A stretch of 64,000 nt of DNA from Sphingomonas sp. 28-66-16 (GTDB taxonomy: Bacteria; Pseudomonadota; Alphaproteobacteria; Sphingomonadales; Sphingomonadaceae), in the NCBI GenBank assembly GCA_002281485.1, contig NCGF01000014.1, positions 1 through 64,000 on the forward strand, in the 5' to 3' direction. How positions within the stretch are numbered: position 1 is the first letter of the stretch; the number at the start of each line of letters is the position of its first letter. Positions 55,967 to 64,000 of this stretch are shown piece by piece. Made by a program: the position numbers and the translations under genes. Below the pieces are notes generated by a model. That model ran no database searches and was not told the DNA's origin. It worked only from the letters and a program-made list of their open reading frames with translations.

Positions 55967-58130
55967 CCTCGATCAGCGGCGGCGCCCGCCACGGATGGGC
56001 GTCGCCGGGTCGGGCGACGGTGGTGACCGTGCCGGTGGCCAAGGTGATCGCAACCCCGCCGGTCCGCGCGAGCACGGGGCGATCGAGCTTGAGCCAGCGC
56101 GGCACGCAGCGACGCGGCAGCCAGCGCTCGCTGATGACGATATCGGCCCCCCGACAGGCGGCGATCAGCTCGGCCGCCGGCATGCGATAGGCACTGCGGG
56201 TGGCGAGGATGCGCCAGCGTCGCCCCGCCGCAACCCGATCGACGAGGCAGAGATCGGCGCTGCAGCGCGCATTGCGCTGATCGGCCAGCAGCGAGGGCTC
56301 GCCGTCGACTCCGCCATTCTCGGCGAGCATCGCCCGTGTATAGTCACCCGCGCGGTCGCGGAGCATGGCGATCCCCCCATCGGCGGCGCGGACGCCGATG
56401 TGACGGCCATCGCCCGTCACCAGCAGATCGGGCGACGCGACACGCGCCGCCATGATCGCCCCGGTCGTCAAGGGGAGCAGGCCGAGCGCACGCCACCGCG
56501 TGCGCCACAGGCCGAGCCACAGCCCACCGAGCACGATCAGGCCAAAGGCGCCGCCGCCCATCGTCGGCAGCGTCGCCACCGCCCCCGGCGCTTCGCCGAC
56601 CCGGTGTGCGATCCATAGCAGCAGCATGAGCGATCGTTCGAGCAGCCACCAGAACGGCCACGCGAGTCCGATCGGATCGAGCACCAGCGCCAGCCCCTCG
56701 ATCGGCATCACGACGAAGGTGGTGAGCGGGATTGCGACGATGTTCGCGATCGCGCCGTACAGCCCGGCCTTGTGAAAATGGAACAGCGCGATCGGCGAAA
56801 GTGCGGCTTCGACGAGGATGCCGGTGAGGAGCAACGACGCGAGCCCGCGCAGCACCGCGCGGCCCCGCCCCTCTTCGCGCGCCGCAAACCACGCCTTGAC
56901 GCGCGGCTGTTCGTGGAGTGCGATGATCGCGGCGACGGCGGCGAACGACAGCTGGAAACTCGGGCCGACCAGGGCCTCTGGCCAGAACAGCAGGACGATC
57001 ACCGCCCCGGTCGCGACCAGCCGCAGCGTCACCGCCTCGCGCCCGATCGCCAGCGCGACGAGCACCAGGAGCGCGGCGACGCAGGATCGCACCGTCGGCA
57101 CCTCGGCGCCCGTGAGCAACGTATAGCCGATCGCGGCGACCGCCGCCGCCCCGGCCGCGATCAGCCGGAGCGGCAGATGCAGCGCCAGCCACGGGCTGAG
57201 CGCCAGCAGCCGCAGCAGCAGCACCATCACCCCGCCGACGACGGCGGTGATGTGCAGGCCGCTCACCGACAGCAGATGGGCGAGCCCCGCGCGGCGCATC
57301 GCCTCGGCATCGTCGATCGGGATCGCGCCCTGATCGCCGGTGGCAAGCGCGGTGGCGATCCCGCCAGCGCCGCCGGGCAGGTGGCGCTGAATATGCGCCG
57401 CCAGCCGTGTCCGCAGCCCGCCCGAATCACGCATGCCTGGTGCGATGACTTCGACCGGACCGAACCCGCGCCCGGTGGCGCCGATCGCGCCGAACCAGGC
57501 GACCCGCGCGAAATCATAGGCACCGGGCACCGATGGCCCCGGCGGCGGCATCAGCCGGGCGCCGAGGCGAATCACCGCCTGACGCCCGAGGCCGGCGGGC
57601 ATGTCGGCAGCGGTGAGGTTGACCCGGATGTGCGGGGGCAGCGCTGCAGGCCGGCGGGCGTCCCCCTGATCGAGCAGCCGCAGCGGGGCCAGCCGCAAGC
57701 GATAGAGGTCACGCGCCGGCAGCGGTTCGATCCGCTCGACCCGCGCCTCGAAACGGACGATGGCAGGCCGACCGAGCACGGGCGCGGCCACCGACTCGGC
57801 CTTGGACCAGATCATCGCGAGCCCGCCTGCGACTGCGAGTGCCGCCATTGCCGTGACCCGGCTCGCGCGCGCGCCGCGATCCATCGCCAACGCGCCCGCC
57901 GCCAGCGCGCCTGCGACGAACAGCGCCCCCGCCCACGCCTGCCGATCGGGCAGCACGAACCAGAGAGAGATGCCGCCGCCGAGCATCACCGGCAGCCACA
58001 GAAACAGCTGCTCGCGTTCGGCCTCGAGCCAATGTTCGAGACGGTCGAAGACGCGCGCGCGCCATTGCCGCACCGCGATTTGAAGCCGCGCGGGGCTCGT
58101 GCTAGGGGCGGGCGCGGCTGAACTGGCCAT
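55833..58130 (-). CDS. comEC: ComEC/Rec2 family DNA-uptake channel protein
   Basis: Inner-membrane channel for single-stranded DNA in natural transformation, or a relative without that role. The 765-residue protein has N-terminal helices, a soluble OB-like domain (residues ~105-225, [20 protein letters not shown]), and the Competence membrane domain with [40 protein letters not shown] and [18 protein letters not shown]. The C-terminal part (~600 on) is DUF4131/beta-lactamase-like in position, but I see no HxHxDH metal motif. The ATG at 58130 is chosen. The last ~45 codons are antisense to lexA, so the true C-terminus may be poorly conserved. Confidence 0.9.
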   Translation of the reverse strand: MASSAAPAPSTSPARLQIAVRQWRARVFDRLEHWLEAEREQLFLWLPVMLGGGISLWFVLPDRQAWAGALFVAGALAAGALAMDRGARASRVTAMAALAVAGGLAMIWSKAESVAAPVLGRPAIVRFEARVERIEPLPARDLYRLRLAPLRLLDQGDARRPAALPPHIRVNLTAADMPAGLGRQAVIRLGARLMPPPGPSVPGAYDFARVAWFGAIGATGRGFGPVEVIAPGMRDSGGLRTRLAAHIQRHLPGGAGGIATALATGDQGAIPIDDAEAMRRAGLAHLLSVSGLHITAVVGGVMVLLLRLLALSPWLALHLPLRLIAAGAAAVAAIGYTLLTGAEVPTVRSCVAALLVLVALAIGREAVTLRLVATGAVIVLLFWPEALVGPSFQLSFAAVAAIIALHEQPRVKAWFAAREEGRGRAVLRGLASLLLTGILVEAALSPIALFHFHKAGLYGAIANIVAIPLTTFVVMPIEGLALVLDPIGLAWPFWWLLERSLMLLLWIAHRVGEAPGAVATLPTMGGGAFGLIVLGGLWLGLWRTRWRALGLLPLTTGAIMAARVASPDLLVTGDGRHIGVRAADGGIAMLRDRAGDYTRAMLAENGGVDGEPSLLADQRNARCSADLCLVDRVAAGRRWRILATRSAYRMPAAELIAACRGADIVISERWLPRRCVPRWLKLDRPVLARTGGVAITLATGTVTTVARPGDAHPWRAPPLIEVNRSGGAIRRASPGRVPGADHNAGDHKRGWPDRAGSSPPRGGNI

Positions 58131-58188
58131 CGTTATCAAAGTCTGGGAGCAGCCGCATTTTGGCGCAAGTTCTGAAATCGGGGCGTTC

Positions 58189-59610
58189 GTGACCGATACG
58201 TCCACCACGTCTGCCGTCGTGACGCGCTTTGCGCCCTCGCCGACCGGATTTCTGCATATCGGCGGCGCCCGGACCGCCTTGTTCAACTGGCTGTTCGCCC
58301 GCCATCACGGCGGCAAGTTTCTGCTCCGGATCGAAGACACCGATCGCGCCCGATCGACCCAGGCGGCGATCGACGCGATCATCGACGGGATGAGCTGGCT
58401 CGGGCTCGACTGGGATGGCGAGGCGATCTTTCAGTTCGCGCGCGCAGCGCGCCACGCCGAAGTCGCGGATCAGATGCTGGCGGCGGGCCATGCCTATAAA
58501 TGCTTCGCCACACCCGAAGAGCTCGCCGCGTTGCGGGCCTCGCAGCAAGCGGCGAAACAGCCGATGCGCTATGACGGACGGTGGCGCGACCGCGATCCGG
58601 CCGAGGGCGGCGACAGGCCCTTCGTCGTCCGGCTGAAAGCCCCGAAGGAAGGCGCCACGACGATCCACGATCGTGTCCAGGGCGAGGTTACCGTCCAGAA
58701 TGCCGAGCTCGACGATTTCGTGCTACTGCGCTCCGACGGTACACCGACCTATATGCTCGCCGTGGTGGTCGACGATCACGACATGGGGGTGACGCACGTC
58801 ATCCGCGGCGACGATCATCTCAACAACGCCTTTCGCCAGTTGCCGATCATCAAGGCGATGGACTGGCCCGAGCCGATCTACGCGCATGTCCCGATGATCC
58901 ACGGATCGGACGGCGGCAAGCTCTCGAAGCGCCACGGCGCGGTCGGGGTGGATGCCTATCGCGACGAGCTCGGTATCCTGCCCGAAGCGCTCGACAATTA
59001 TTTGCTGCGGCTCGGTTGGGGCCACGGCGACGACGAGATCATCAGCCGCGCGCAGGCGATCCAGTGGTTCGATTTGGCGGCGATCGGAAAATCACCGTCA
59101 CGGTTCGATTTGAAGAAACTGGAGAACCTCAACGGTCATTATATCCGGCTTGCCGATGACGATCGGCTGGCGGCTTTGGTGGCGGGCCGGATCGCCGATA
59201 TCGACGCCGCCGCGCTCGGCCTGCTCACCCGCGCGATGCCCGTGCTGAAGGCGCGCGCAGCCAATCTGAACGAGCTCGCCGAGGGCGCCGCGTTCCTGTT
59301 CGCGCAGCGCCCGATCGCTATCGACCCCGCCGCCGCCACGCTTTTGGACGGCGAGGCACCGTCGTTGCTCGAGCACCTCCACGCCGCGCTTGACGCCATC
59401 GACGGCTGGGATACGGAGAGCCTCGAAAGCGCCGTCCGGGGAGTAGCGGAGGCGGCGGGCGTCAAGCTCGGCATGGTCGCGCAGCCACTGCGCGCTGCGC
59501 TGACCGGACGAAAGACATCGCCCGGGATTTTCGACGTGCTGACATTGCTCGGGCGCGACGAAAGCCTGGGCCGGATTGCCGACCGGATTCCCGCGGCGGC
59601 GCAACGCTGA
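58189..59610 (+). CDS. gltX: Glutamate--tRNA ligase
   Basis: Charges tRNA-Glu (and in many alphaproteobacteria tRNA-Gln for amidation). The 473-residue class I synthetase has the HIGH-type motif in [20 protein letters not shown] (residues ~13-32) and the KMSKS-type motif as [16 protein letters not shown] (~242-257), with [20 protein letters not shown] between. A GTG at 58189 is used because it gives the normal N-terminus; the extended frame upstream overlaps the comEC start region and has no ribosome site. gltA follows 16 bases later. Confidence 0.95.
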   Translation: MTDTSTTSAVVTRFAPSPTGFLHIGGARTALFNWLFARHHGGKFLLRIEDTDRARSTQAAIDAIIDGMSWLGLDWDGEAIFQFARAARHAEVADQMLAAGHAYKCFATPEELAALRASQQAAKQPMRYDGRWRDRDPAEGGDRPFVVRLKAPKEGATTIHDRVQGEVTVQNAELDDFVLLRSDGTPTYMLAVVVDDHDMGVTHVIRGDDHLNNAFRQLPIIKAMDWPEPIYAHVPMIHGSDGGKLSKRHGAVGVDAYRDELGILPEALDNYLLRLGWGHGDDEIISRAQAIQWFDLAAIGKSPSRFDLKKLENLNGHYIRLADDDRLAALVAGRIADIDAAALGLLTRAMPVLKARAANLNELAEGAAFLFAQRPIAIDPAAATLLDGEAPSLLEHLHAALDAIDGWDTESLESAVRGVAEAAGVKLGMVAQPLRAALTGRKTSPGIFDVLTLLGRDESLGRIADRIPAAAQR

Positions 59611-59626
59611 ACAGAAGGACCAGACC

Positions 59627-60910
59627 ATGACCGATACCGCCAAGCTGACCGTCGACGGCGCCGATCACGATTACCAGGTCGTGTCGGGCAGCGTGGGGCC
59701 GCAGGTCATCGATATCCGCAAACTCTATGCACAGACCGGCAAGTTCACCTTCGACCCCGGCTTCACCTCGACCGCGAGCTGCGAATCGGGGCTGACTTAT
59801 ATCGACGGCGACGAGGGGGTGCTGCTGCACCGCGGCTATCCGATCGGGCAGCTCGCCGAACAGTCGAGCTTCATGGAGGTGTCCTACCTGCTGCTCAACG
59901 GCGAACTGCCGAGCAGCGACGAGCTGAGCAAGTTCACCTACACCATCTCGCGCCATACGATGCTGCACGAACAGCTGATGACCTTTTATCGCGGGTTTCG
60001 GCGGGACGCGCACCCGATGGCGATCATGTGCGGTGTCGTCGGCGCGCTCAGCGCCTTTTACCACGATTCGACCGACATCACCGATCCGTACCAGCGGATG
60101 GTCGCGAGCCACCGGCTGATCGCGAAGATGCCGACAATCGCGGCAGCGGCCTATAAATATTCGGTCGGTCAGCCCTTCCTCTACCCCGACAACTCGCTGT
60201 CCTACACGGGCAATTTCCTGCGGATGACCTTCGGCGTTCCTGCCGAGCCCTATGTCGTCAACCCGGTGGTCGAAACGGCGCTCGACCGGATCTTCATCTT
60301 GCACGCCGATCACGAGCAGAACGCGTCGACCTCGACCGTGCGGCTCGCCGGCTCCTCGGGCGCCAACCCGTTCGCATGCATCGCGGCCGGCATCGCCTGC
60401 CTGTGGGGCCCGGCGCATGGCGGCGCCAACGAGGCCGCGCTCAATATGCTGCGCGAGATCGGCACGCCGGCGCGCATCCCCGAATATATCGCGCGCGCCA
60501 AGGACAAGAACGATCCGTTCCGCCTGATGGGCTTCGGCCACCGGGTCTACAAGAATTACGATCCGCGCGCGACGGTGATGCAGCAGACGGTGCGCGAGGT
60601 TCTCGGCGAACTCGGCGTCACCGATCCGATCTTCGACGTCGCGCTCCAGCTCGAGGAAATGGCGCTCAACGATCCCTATTTCATCGAGAAAAAGCTGTTC
60701 CCCAACGTCGATTTCTATTCGGGCGTGATCCTGTCGGCGATTGGATTCCCGACGACGATGTTCACCGCCCTGTTCGCGCTCGCGCGCACCGTCGGCTGGG
60801 TCGCGCAGTGGAACGAGATGATCGCCGATCCCGAGCAGAAGATCGGCCGCCCGCGCCAGCTCTACACCGGCCCGACGCAGCGCGACTACGCCCCGATCAG
60901 CGCGCGCTGA
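59627..60910 (+). CDS. gltA: Citrate synthase
   Basis: Condenses acetyl-CoA and oxaloacetate at the entry to the TCA cycle. The 427-residue type II (NADH-sensitive class, hexameric) enzyme shows [40 protein letters not shown], catalytic His in [20 protein letters not shown], His in [15 protein letters not shown] and Asp in [28 protein letters not shown] precedes the ATG at 59627. With isocitrate lyase elsewhere in the window it links acetyl-CoA use to both TCA and glyoxylate routes. It converges on the histidine-kinase-like gene. Confidence 0.96.
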   Translation: MTDTAKLTVDGADHDYQVVSGSVGPQVIDIRKLYAQTGKFTFDPGFTSTASCESGLTYIDGDEGVLLHRGYPIGQLAEQSSFMEVSYLLLNGELPSSDELSKFTYTISRHTMLHEQLMTFYRGFRRDAHPMAIMCGVVGALSAFYHDSTDITDPYQRMVASHRLIAKMPTIAAAAYKYSVGQPFLYPDNSLSYTGNFLRMTFGVPAEPYVVNPVVETALDRIFILHADHEQNASTSTVRLAGSSGANPFACIAAGIACLWGPAHGGANEAALNMLREIGTPARIPEYIARAKDKNDPFRLMGFGHRVYKNYDPRATVMQQTVREVLGELGVTDPIFDVALQLEEMALNDPYFIEKKLFPNVDFYSGVILSAIGFPTTMFTALFALARTVGWVAQWNEMIADPEQKIGRPRQLYTGPTQRDYAPISAR

Positions 60911-60929
60911 CGGCGCGCGCCGCGCGCGC

Positions 60930-62315
60930 CTATTCGCGATAGGGCAGCGTCAGCACGAAGCGCGCGCCCTGCCCGGGCGCGCTGTCGACGGTGACGTCGC
61001 CGCCCATCGCGCGCGCCAGACGGCGGGCGATGTAGAGCCCGAGGCCGCTGCCACCGGGCTCGCTGGTGTCGACGCGTTCGAATTTTTCGAAGATGCGTGC
61101 CTGATCCTCGATCGCGATCCCGCGTCCCTGATCGGCGACGACGACGGCGGCCATCGGTCCGTCGCGCTCGGCGCGGATCCAGACCATGGCTTCGTCGGGC
61201 GAATAGCGCACGGCATTGCCGATCAGATTGACCAGAATCTGGAGCGTCCGGCGGAACTCGCCCGTTGCGGGCAAGGCCTCGTCGAGCGGCGGCCGGTCGA
61301 TCCGGACGTTGGCCGCGGCGGCGCGCACCTGCAGCAAGCCGGCGGCGCGGCGCGCGATATCGGCAAGGTCGATCGGCTCGGCCGCAACGACGAAATCAGG
61401 CCGCTCGATCGCCTGCAGATCGACGAGATCGTCGACCAGGCCGAGCAGATGGCGCCCGGCCGTCGCGATATCGGCGGCGTAGTCGGCATAGTCCTGCCGC
61501 AATGGCCCTTCGGCCTTGGCGTTGATGCTGTCGGCATTGGCGATGATCCGCCCCAGCGGCGCGCGCAGCGCGCGATCGAGCCGTTCGCTGAACGCCTCGG
61601 GCAGCCCGGACCGCGTGACCGCCACCCCGGTGGTCGCCGGCTTGTCGACCGGATCGACCATCAACGTCGCCCCGACAAGCCCCGCGAAACCGCCACTGGC
61701 ATTGAGCCGCGGCGTCGCCGACAGCAGCACCGGACGACCGGTTTCACGGATCATCGCGGGCTGATCGTCGAAGCGTTGCCGCATCGCCAGCGCGCCGAGG
61801 ATCGGGAACATGCCGGTATCGGCTTCACCGAGGATGAAGAGCCGGGTCAGCGGCTGCCCGAGCAACGCCTGGCTGTCAAAGCCGTGCCGTGCGCCGGCGA
61901 TGATCGAGATCTGGGTGAGGCGCAAGGCGGCGTCGGTTTCCCATGTCCAGGCAGCGGCACTGCGCAGGAAATCGCGCGCGCGCACGTCTTCATCGGCGGT
62001 CGGCTGCCACGCGGTGCGGGTCTTCCAGCCGCTGATCGCCAGCCGGACGACATCGGCGGCTGGATCCGGCTCGGCCCGGACCCACATTTCGATATCGTCG
62101 TCACCATCTGCCGCGACGATCGAGCGCGACACGAGAATGCCGAGCCGTCGTGCCAGTCGGACGAGCGTGGCCAAGGGCGGCACCGCGATCGGTGCCCCGA
62201 TCGCGCCGCCGGCGCGCAGATTGAGATCGTGCAGCCGCAGATCGGCCTCGACCAGCCGGCCGTCATAGCCGACCACGCCGCGCACCACGGGAAGCTGCGG
62301 ATCGATCGCGTTCAT
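60930..62315 (-). CDS. Histidine-kinase-like protein lacking the usual phospho-acceptor histidine
   Basis: A 461-residue soluble protein. Residues ~115-225 look like a PAS domain (FLRSAAAWTWETDAALRLTQ), followed by a HisKA-like helix and a complete HATPase domain: N box NLIGNAVRYSP (Asn367), G1 DQGRGIA, F box IFEKFERVD and G2 GGSGLGLYIARRLARAMGG. In the H-box position where SHELRTPL is usual, the sequence reads DRALRAPL, so the histidine is Arg248. It may be a pseudokinase, an ATP-binding regulator, or use another acceptor. It overlaps the DUF2336 gene by 4 bases. No response regulator is adjacent. Confidence 0.8.
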   Translation of the reverse strand: MNAIDPQLPVVRGVVGYDGRLVEADLRLHDLNLRAGGAIGAPIAVPPLATLVRLARRLGILVSRSIVAADGDDDIEMWVRAEPDPAADVVRLAISGWKTRTAWQPTADEDVRARDFLRSAAAWTWETDAALRLTQISIIAGARHGFDSQALLGQPLTRLFILGEADTGMFPILGALAMRQRFDDQPAMIRETGRPVLLSATPRLNASGGFAGLVGATLMVDPVDKPATTGVAVTRSGLPEAFSERLDRALRAPLGRIIANADSINAKAEGPLRQDYADYAADIATAGRHLLGLVDDLVDLQAIERPDFVVAAEPIDLADIARRAAGLLQVRAAAANVRIDRPPLDEALPATGEFRRTLQILVNLIGNAVRYSPDEAMVWIRAERDGPMAAVVVADQGRGIAIEDQARIFEKFERVDTSEPGGSGLGLYIARRLARAMGGDVTVDSAPGQGARFVLTLPYRE

Positions 62316-63427
62316 GATCGCTCGGCTCTGGCCAGCGCCACCACGGCTGCCCTGAGATCAGGGTGGAGCCGGAGCGACGCCAGCGCTTCGCGCGCGTCAC
62401 CATGCGGAATTGCGGCAATCGCATCGAGCCGATCGGCGAACACCTCGACATCGCGGCGCGGATCGGCTTCGCAAAGGGCCAGCCCGATCGTCGCGATCAT
62501 CGGGCGATCGAGCCCGACAGCGCGCAGCGCCAGCCAAAGCCGGTCGGCAACGGGATCAATGACGATTTCACGCATCGTCTCATAGCCAAGACCGAGCGCA
62601 TGCGCGAGCAGCGCGATGAACAGCGACGGCCGGCGATCGCCGAGTGATTCGGCAAGCAAGCCGGGCAGTTCGTCAGCGGTCGCGGCAAGGGCCGTCGTCA
62701 ATCGCATCGCCGCCGCTTCGAGCCGTTCGCCCTCGTCGTGCGCCGCCAGGCTGCGCAGTGCCGCCTCGGTGATCGCGCGATCGAGCGTCTCTTGCGCCGG
62801 GCCGGCGCTGCCCGTCAGCTGATCGCGCAAGATCGCGGCCGTCCACCAGACCAGTCGATGATGCAATTCGGCGGGCAGATCGCTGCGCGGCGCAGTCGGT
62901 GCGTCGCCGGCGTTGTGGCGCCGCGCCTCGGCGATCATCAGCGCGGAGGCCGACGCAGCGACGATCGGGTCGCGATGGCTGGTCAGCCGCACGAGCAGGC
63001 TCGGTCGCTCGGCGGTCTCGCCGCCCGCCAGCGGCAGGGCGTCGCCGATCGCCTCCTGCTCGACCCGCGCAAGCAGTTCGCGGATCAGGCCGGCGTCCTT
63101 GATCAGACCCGATCGTTCCAGCCGATCGAGCACCGCAAGACTGCCGCTGGACAGCGCGATCGCCAGATCGGGCTCGCCGCGCCCGACGAGGAGGCGACCG
63201 CCATAATGACGCAATTCGCTTTCGATCGACGTCACGATCATCCGCAGCAGGCGCGACAGCGCGCCGCGGAGGCGTTCGTCGAGCTGCGCTTCTGCGGGCA
63301 CGAAAAAGAGATCGATCGCGGCACGGATGCGATCGTCGGCGCGCACGTCATCAGCTGCTCCGCGCGCGAGCAGGTGGCTGGCGCCAGCGTGGACACCATC
63401 GTTCATGTCGCCTTGGTCGATCGACAT
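62312..63427 (-). CDS. DUF2336 domain protein
   Basis: A 371-residue helical protein of the DUF2336 type found mainly in alphaproteobacteria. Features are an alpha-helical repeat-like body rich in Leu/Ala/Arg (DERLRGALSRLLRMIVTSIE, SELRHYGGRLLV), SLLVRLTSHRDPIVAASASA, DLPAELHHRLVWWTAAILRD and LLAHALGLGYETMREIV. The last two stretches resemble the family core. No membrane helix or signal peptide is seen. Its stop overlaps the start of the kinase-like gene (ATGA), suggesting the two proteins are made in fixed ratio and may interact. Function of the family is unknown. Confidence 0.75.
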   Translation of the reverse strand: MSIDQGDMNDGVHAGASHLLARGAADDVRADDRIRAAIDLFFVPAEAQLDERLRGALSRLLRMIVTSIESELRHYGGRLLVGRGEPDLAIALSSGSLAVLDRLERSGLIKDAGLIRELLARVEQEAIGDALPLAGGETAERPSLLVRLTSHRDPIVAASASALMIAEARRHNAGDAPTAPRSDLPAELHHRLVWWTAAILRDQLTGSAGPAQETLDRAITEAALRSLAAHDEGERLEAAAMRLTTALAATADELPGLLAESLGDRRPSLFIALLAHALGLGYETMREIVIDPVADRLWLALRAVGLDRPMIATIGLALCEADPRRDVEVFADRLDAIAAIPHGDAREALASLRLHPDLRAAVVALARAERS

Positions 63428-63437
63428 GTTTTGAGAC

Positions 63438-64000
63438 CTAGGGATTTCTCGTTAAATTCCCGCTAAGGCTTTCGCGAAGTGCTTCGATCGCCGCCGCGAG
63501 CGACGCCGTCGCATATAGCGCGGTCATCATTAGACCGGTGAGCGTTTGGCCTGCAATCGCGAAGGGCAGGAGGATCAGCGGATAGGCGATCGGCGTGCCC
63601 CACCAGGATTGGCGAATACGATCGTCGCCCCCGCGCTCGACAAAGCCGGCGATCACCACCAGCGCCACCGCGACGCTCGTCGCGCTCAGCGTGCCTTCGG
63701 AACGGCTGACCGCAATGCCGAGCGCCAGCATCGTCAGTCCCGAACCCCCGAGGATCGCGCCGCGCTGAAGGTGCACGAGCGCGGTCTCGTCGCGCATCCA
63801 GGCAAGCGCCCCCCCGATCGACAGCCCCGCCATCGCCACCAGCACGAACGGCAGGCCGAGCCAGCCCCAGCCCCATCCAGTGATGCCGATCCCCGCCGCG
63901 AGCAGCGCCGAACTGCCCGCCGCGATCGCCCAGCCGGGCACCGACCGCGCGACGATGCGCGGCAATACTAGCCGCGCCAGCGGGGCGATCAGATAACGAT
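63438..64000 (-). CDS. Membrane protein, 5' end cut by window
   Basis: The frame remains open to the end of the window, reading into RYLIAPLARLVLPRIVARSV, so the TTG at 63965 is not necessarily the start and the gene continues beyond 64000. The visible ~187 residues contain about five hydrophobic helices (WAIAAGSSALLAAGIGITGW, LGLPFVLVAMAGLSIGGALA, GAILGGSGLTMLALGIAVS, ATSVAVALVVIAGFV, LILLPFAIAGQTLTGLMMTA) and a soluble C-terminus. It ends 10 bases before the DUF2336 gene on the same strand and likely shares its transcript. I do not recognise the family from this part. Confidence 0.6.
   Translation of the reverse strand, partial: RYLIAPLARLVLPRIVARSVPGWAIAAGSSALLAAGIGITGWGWGWLGLPFVLVAMAGLSIGGALAWMRDETALVHLQRGAILGGSGLTMLALGIAVSRSEGTLSATSVAVALVVIAGFVERGGDDRIRQSWWGTPIAYPLILLPFAIAGQTLTGLMMTALYATASLAAAIEALRESLSGNLTRNP

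Noticed and set aside
56772-58121. 449-codon plus-strand frame opposite comEC
   Set aside because: Antisense to a clear ComEC membrane domain; translation is Gln/Arg/His-rich with no domain.

Overview
The window is GC-rich, densely coded chromosomal DNA from an alphaproteobacterium, most likely a sphingomonad (Sphingomonas or a close relative). Supporting signs are an F1 ATP synthase operon with a short epsilon subunit, methionine synthase split into two genes, an alphaproteobacterial SOS box (GTTC-N7-GTTC) in front of lexA, a large TonB-dependent receptor, and small dispersed palindromes in intergenic gaps. I found no tRNA, rRNA, CRISPR array, insertion sequence or prophage, and no gene-free stretch longer than about 300 bases; the longest (30061-30340) holds nothing I recognise. 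Both ends cut a gene (atpA on the left, a membrane protein on the right).

Layout. 1-4057: atpA (partial), atpG, atpD, atpC. 4141-8602: a lone CpaF/TadA-type secretion ATPase, an exported aspartyl protease with a PDZ-like tail, a tiny membrane protein, an exported methyltransferase-like protein and a membrane protein. 8604-11478: polyhydroxyalkanoate genes (phaR, a short PhaC-like enzyme, a thiolase). 11661-14837: TonB-dependent receptor with a clear terminator. 15037-17743: alanine racemase and an MHS-family transporter. 17939-21979: a valine/isobutyryl-CoA catabolic operon (acyl-CoA dehydrogenase, 3-hydroxyisobutyryl-CoA hydrolase, enoyl-CoA hydratase, MmsB). 22071-24046: membrane-anchored AraC regulator plus sterol-desaturase-family enzyme. 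24243-29629: hemerythrin-like protein, DsbD, PhoK/PafA-type alkaline phosphatase, beta-helix protein.

29761-33000: a small protein strongly resembling the two-repeat fucose lectin RSL of Ralstonia, then a DUF2147-like secreted protein and a second desaturase plus membrane AraC pair, paralogous to the first. 32843-38592: methionine regulon, read leftward as an ArsR/methyltransferase fusion (SahR-like), metF and two metH pieces, with a perfect 20-bp palindrome in front of the regulator. 38696-42245: two small lipoproteins, aldo/keto reductase, YciI-like protein, PH-domain membrane protein, TPR protein, ferredoxin-NADP reductase. 42473-44951: isocitrate lyase and triosephosphate isomerase.

45094-60910: a housekeeping block of ppiD-like foldase, trpE, two unrelated secreted-protein genes, trpG-trpD-trpC-moaC in overlapping series, an L,D-transpeptidase, moeA, lexA, comEC, gltX and gltA. 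60930-64000: a histidine-kinase-like protein lacking the usual phospho-acceptor histidine, translationally coupled to a DUF2336 protein and preceded by a truncated membrane protein gene.

Most of the window is ordinary core genome. The least ordinary items are the RSL-like lectin with both of its 'CW' tryptophans replaced, the duplicated AraC/desaturase module, the SahR-like regulator with its visible operator, the short PhaC-like enzyme beside phaR, and the His-less kinase/DUF2336 unit. All functional statements rest on reading motifs by eye; no database search was possible.
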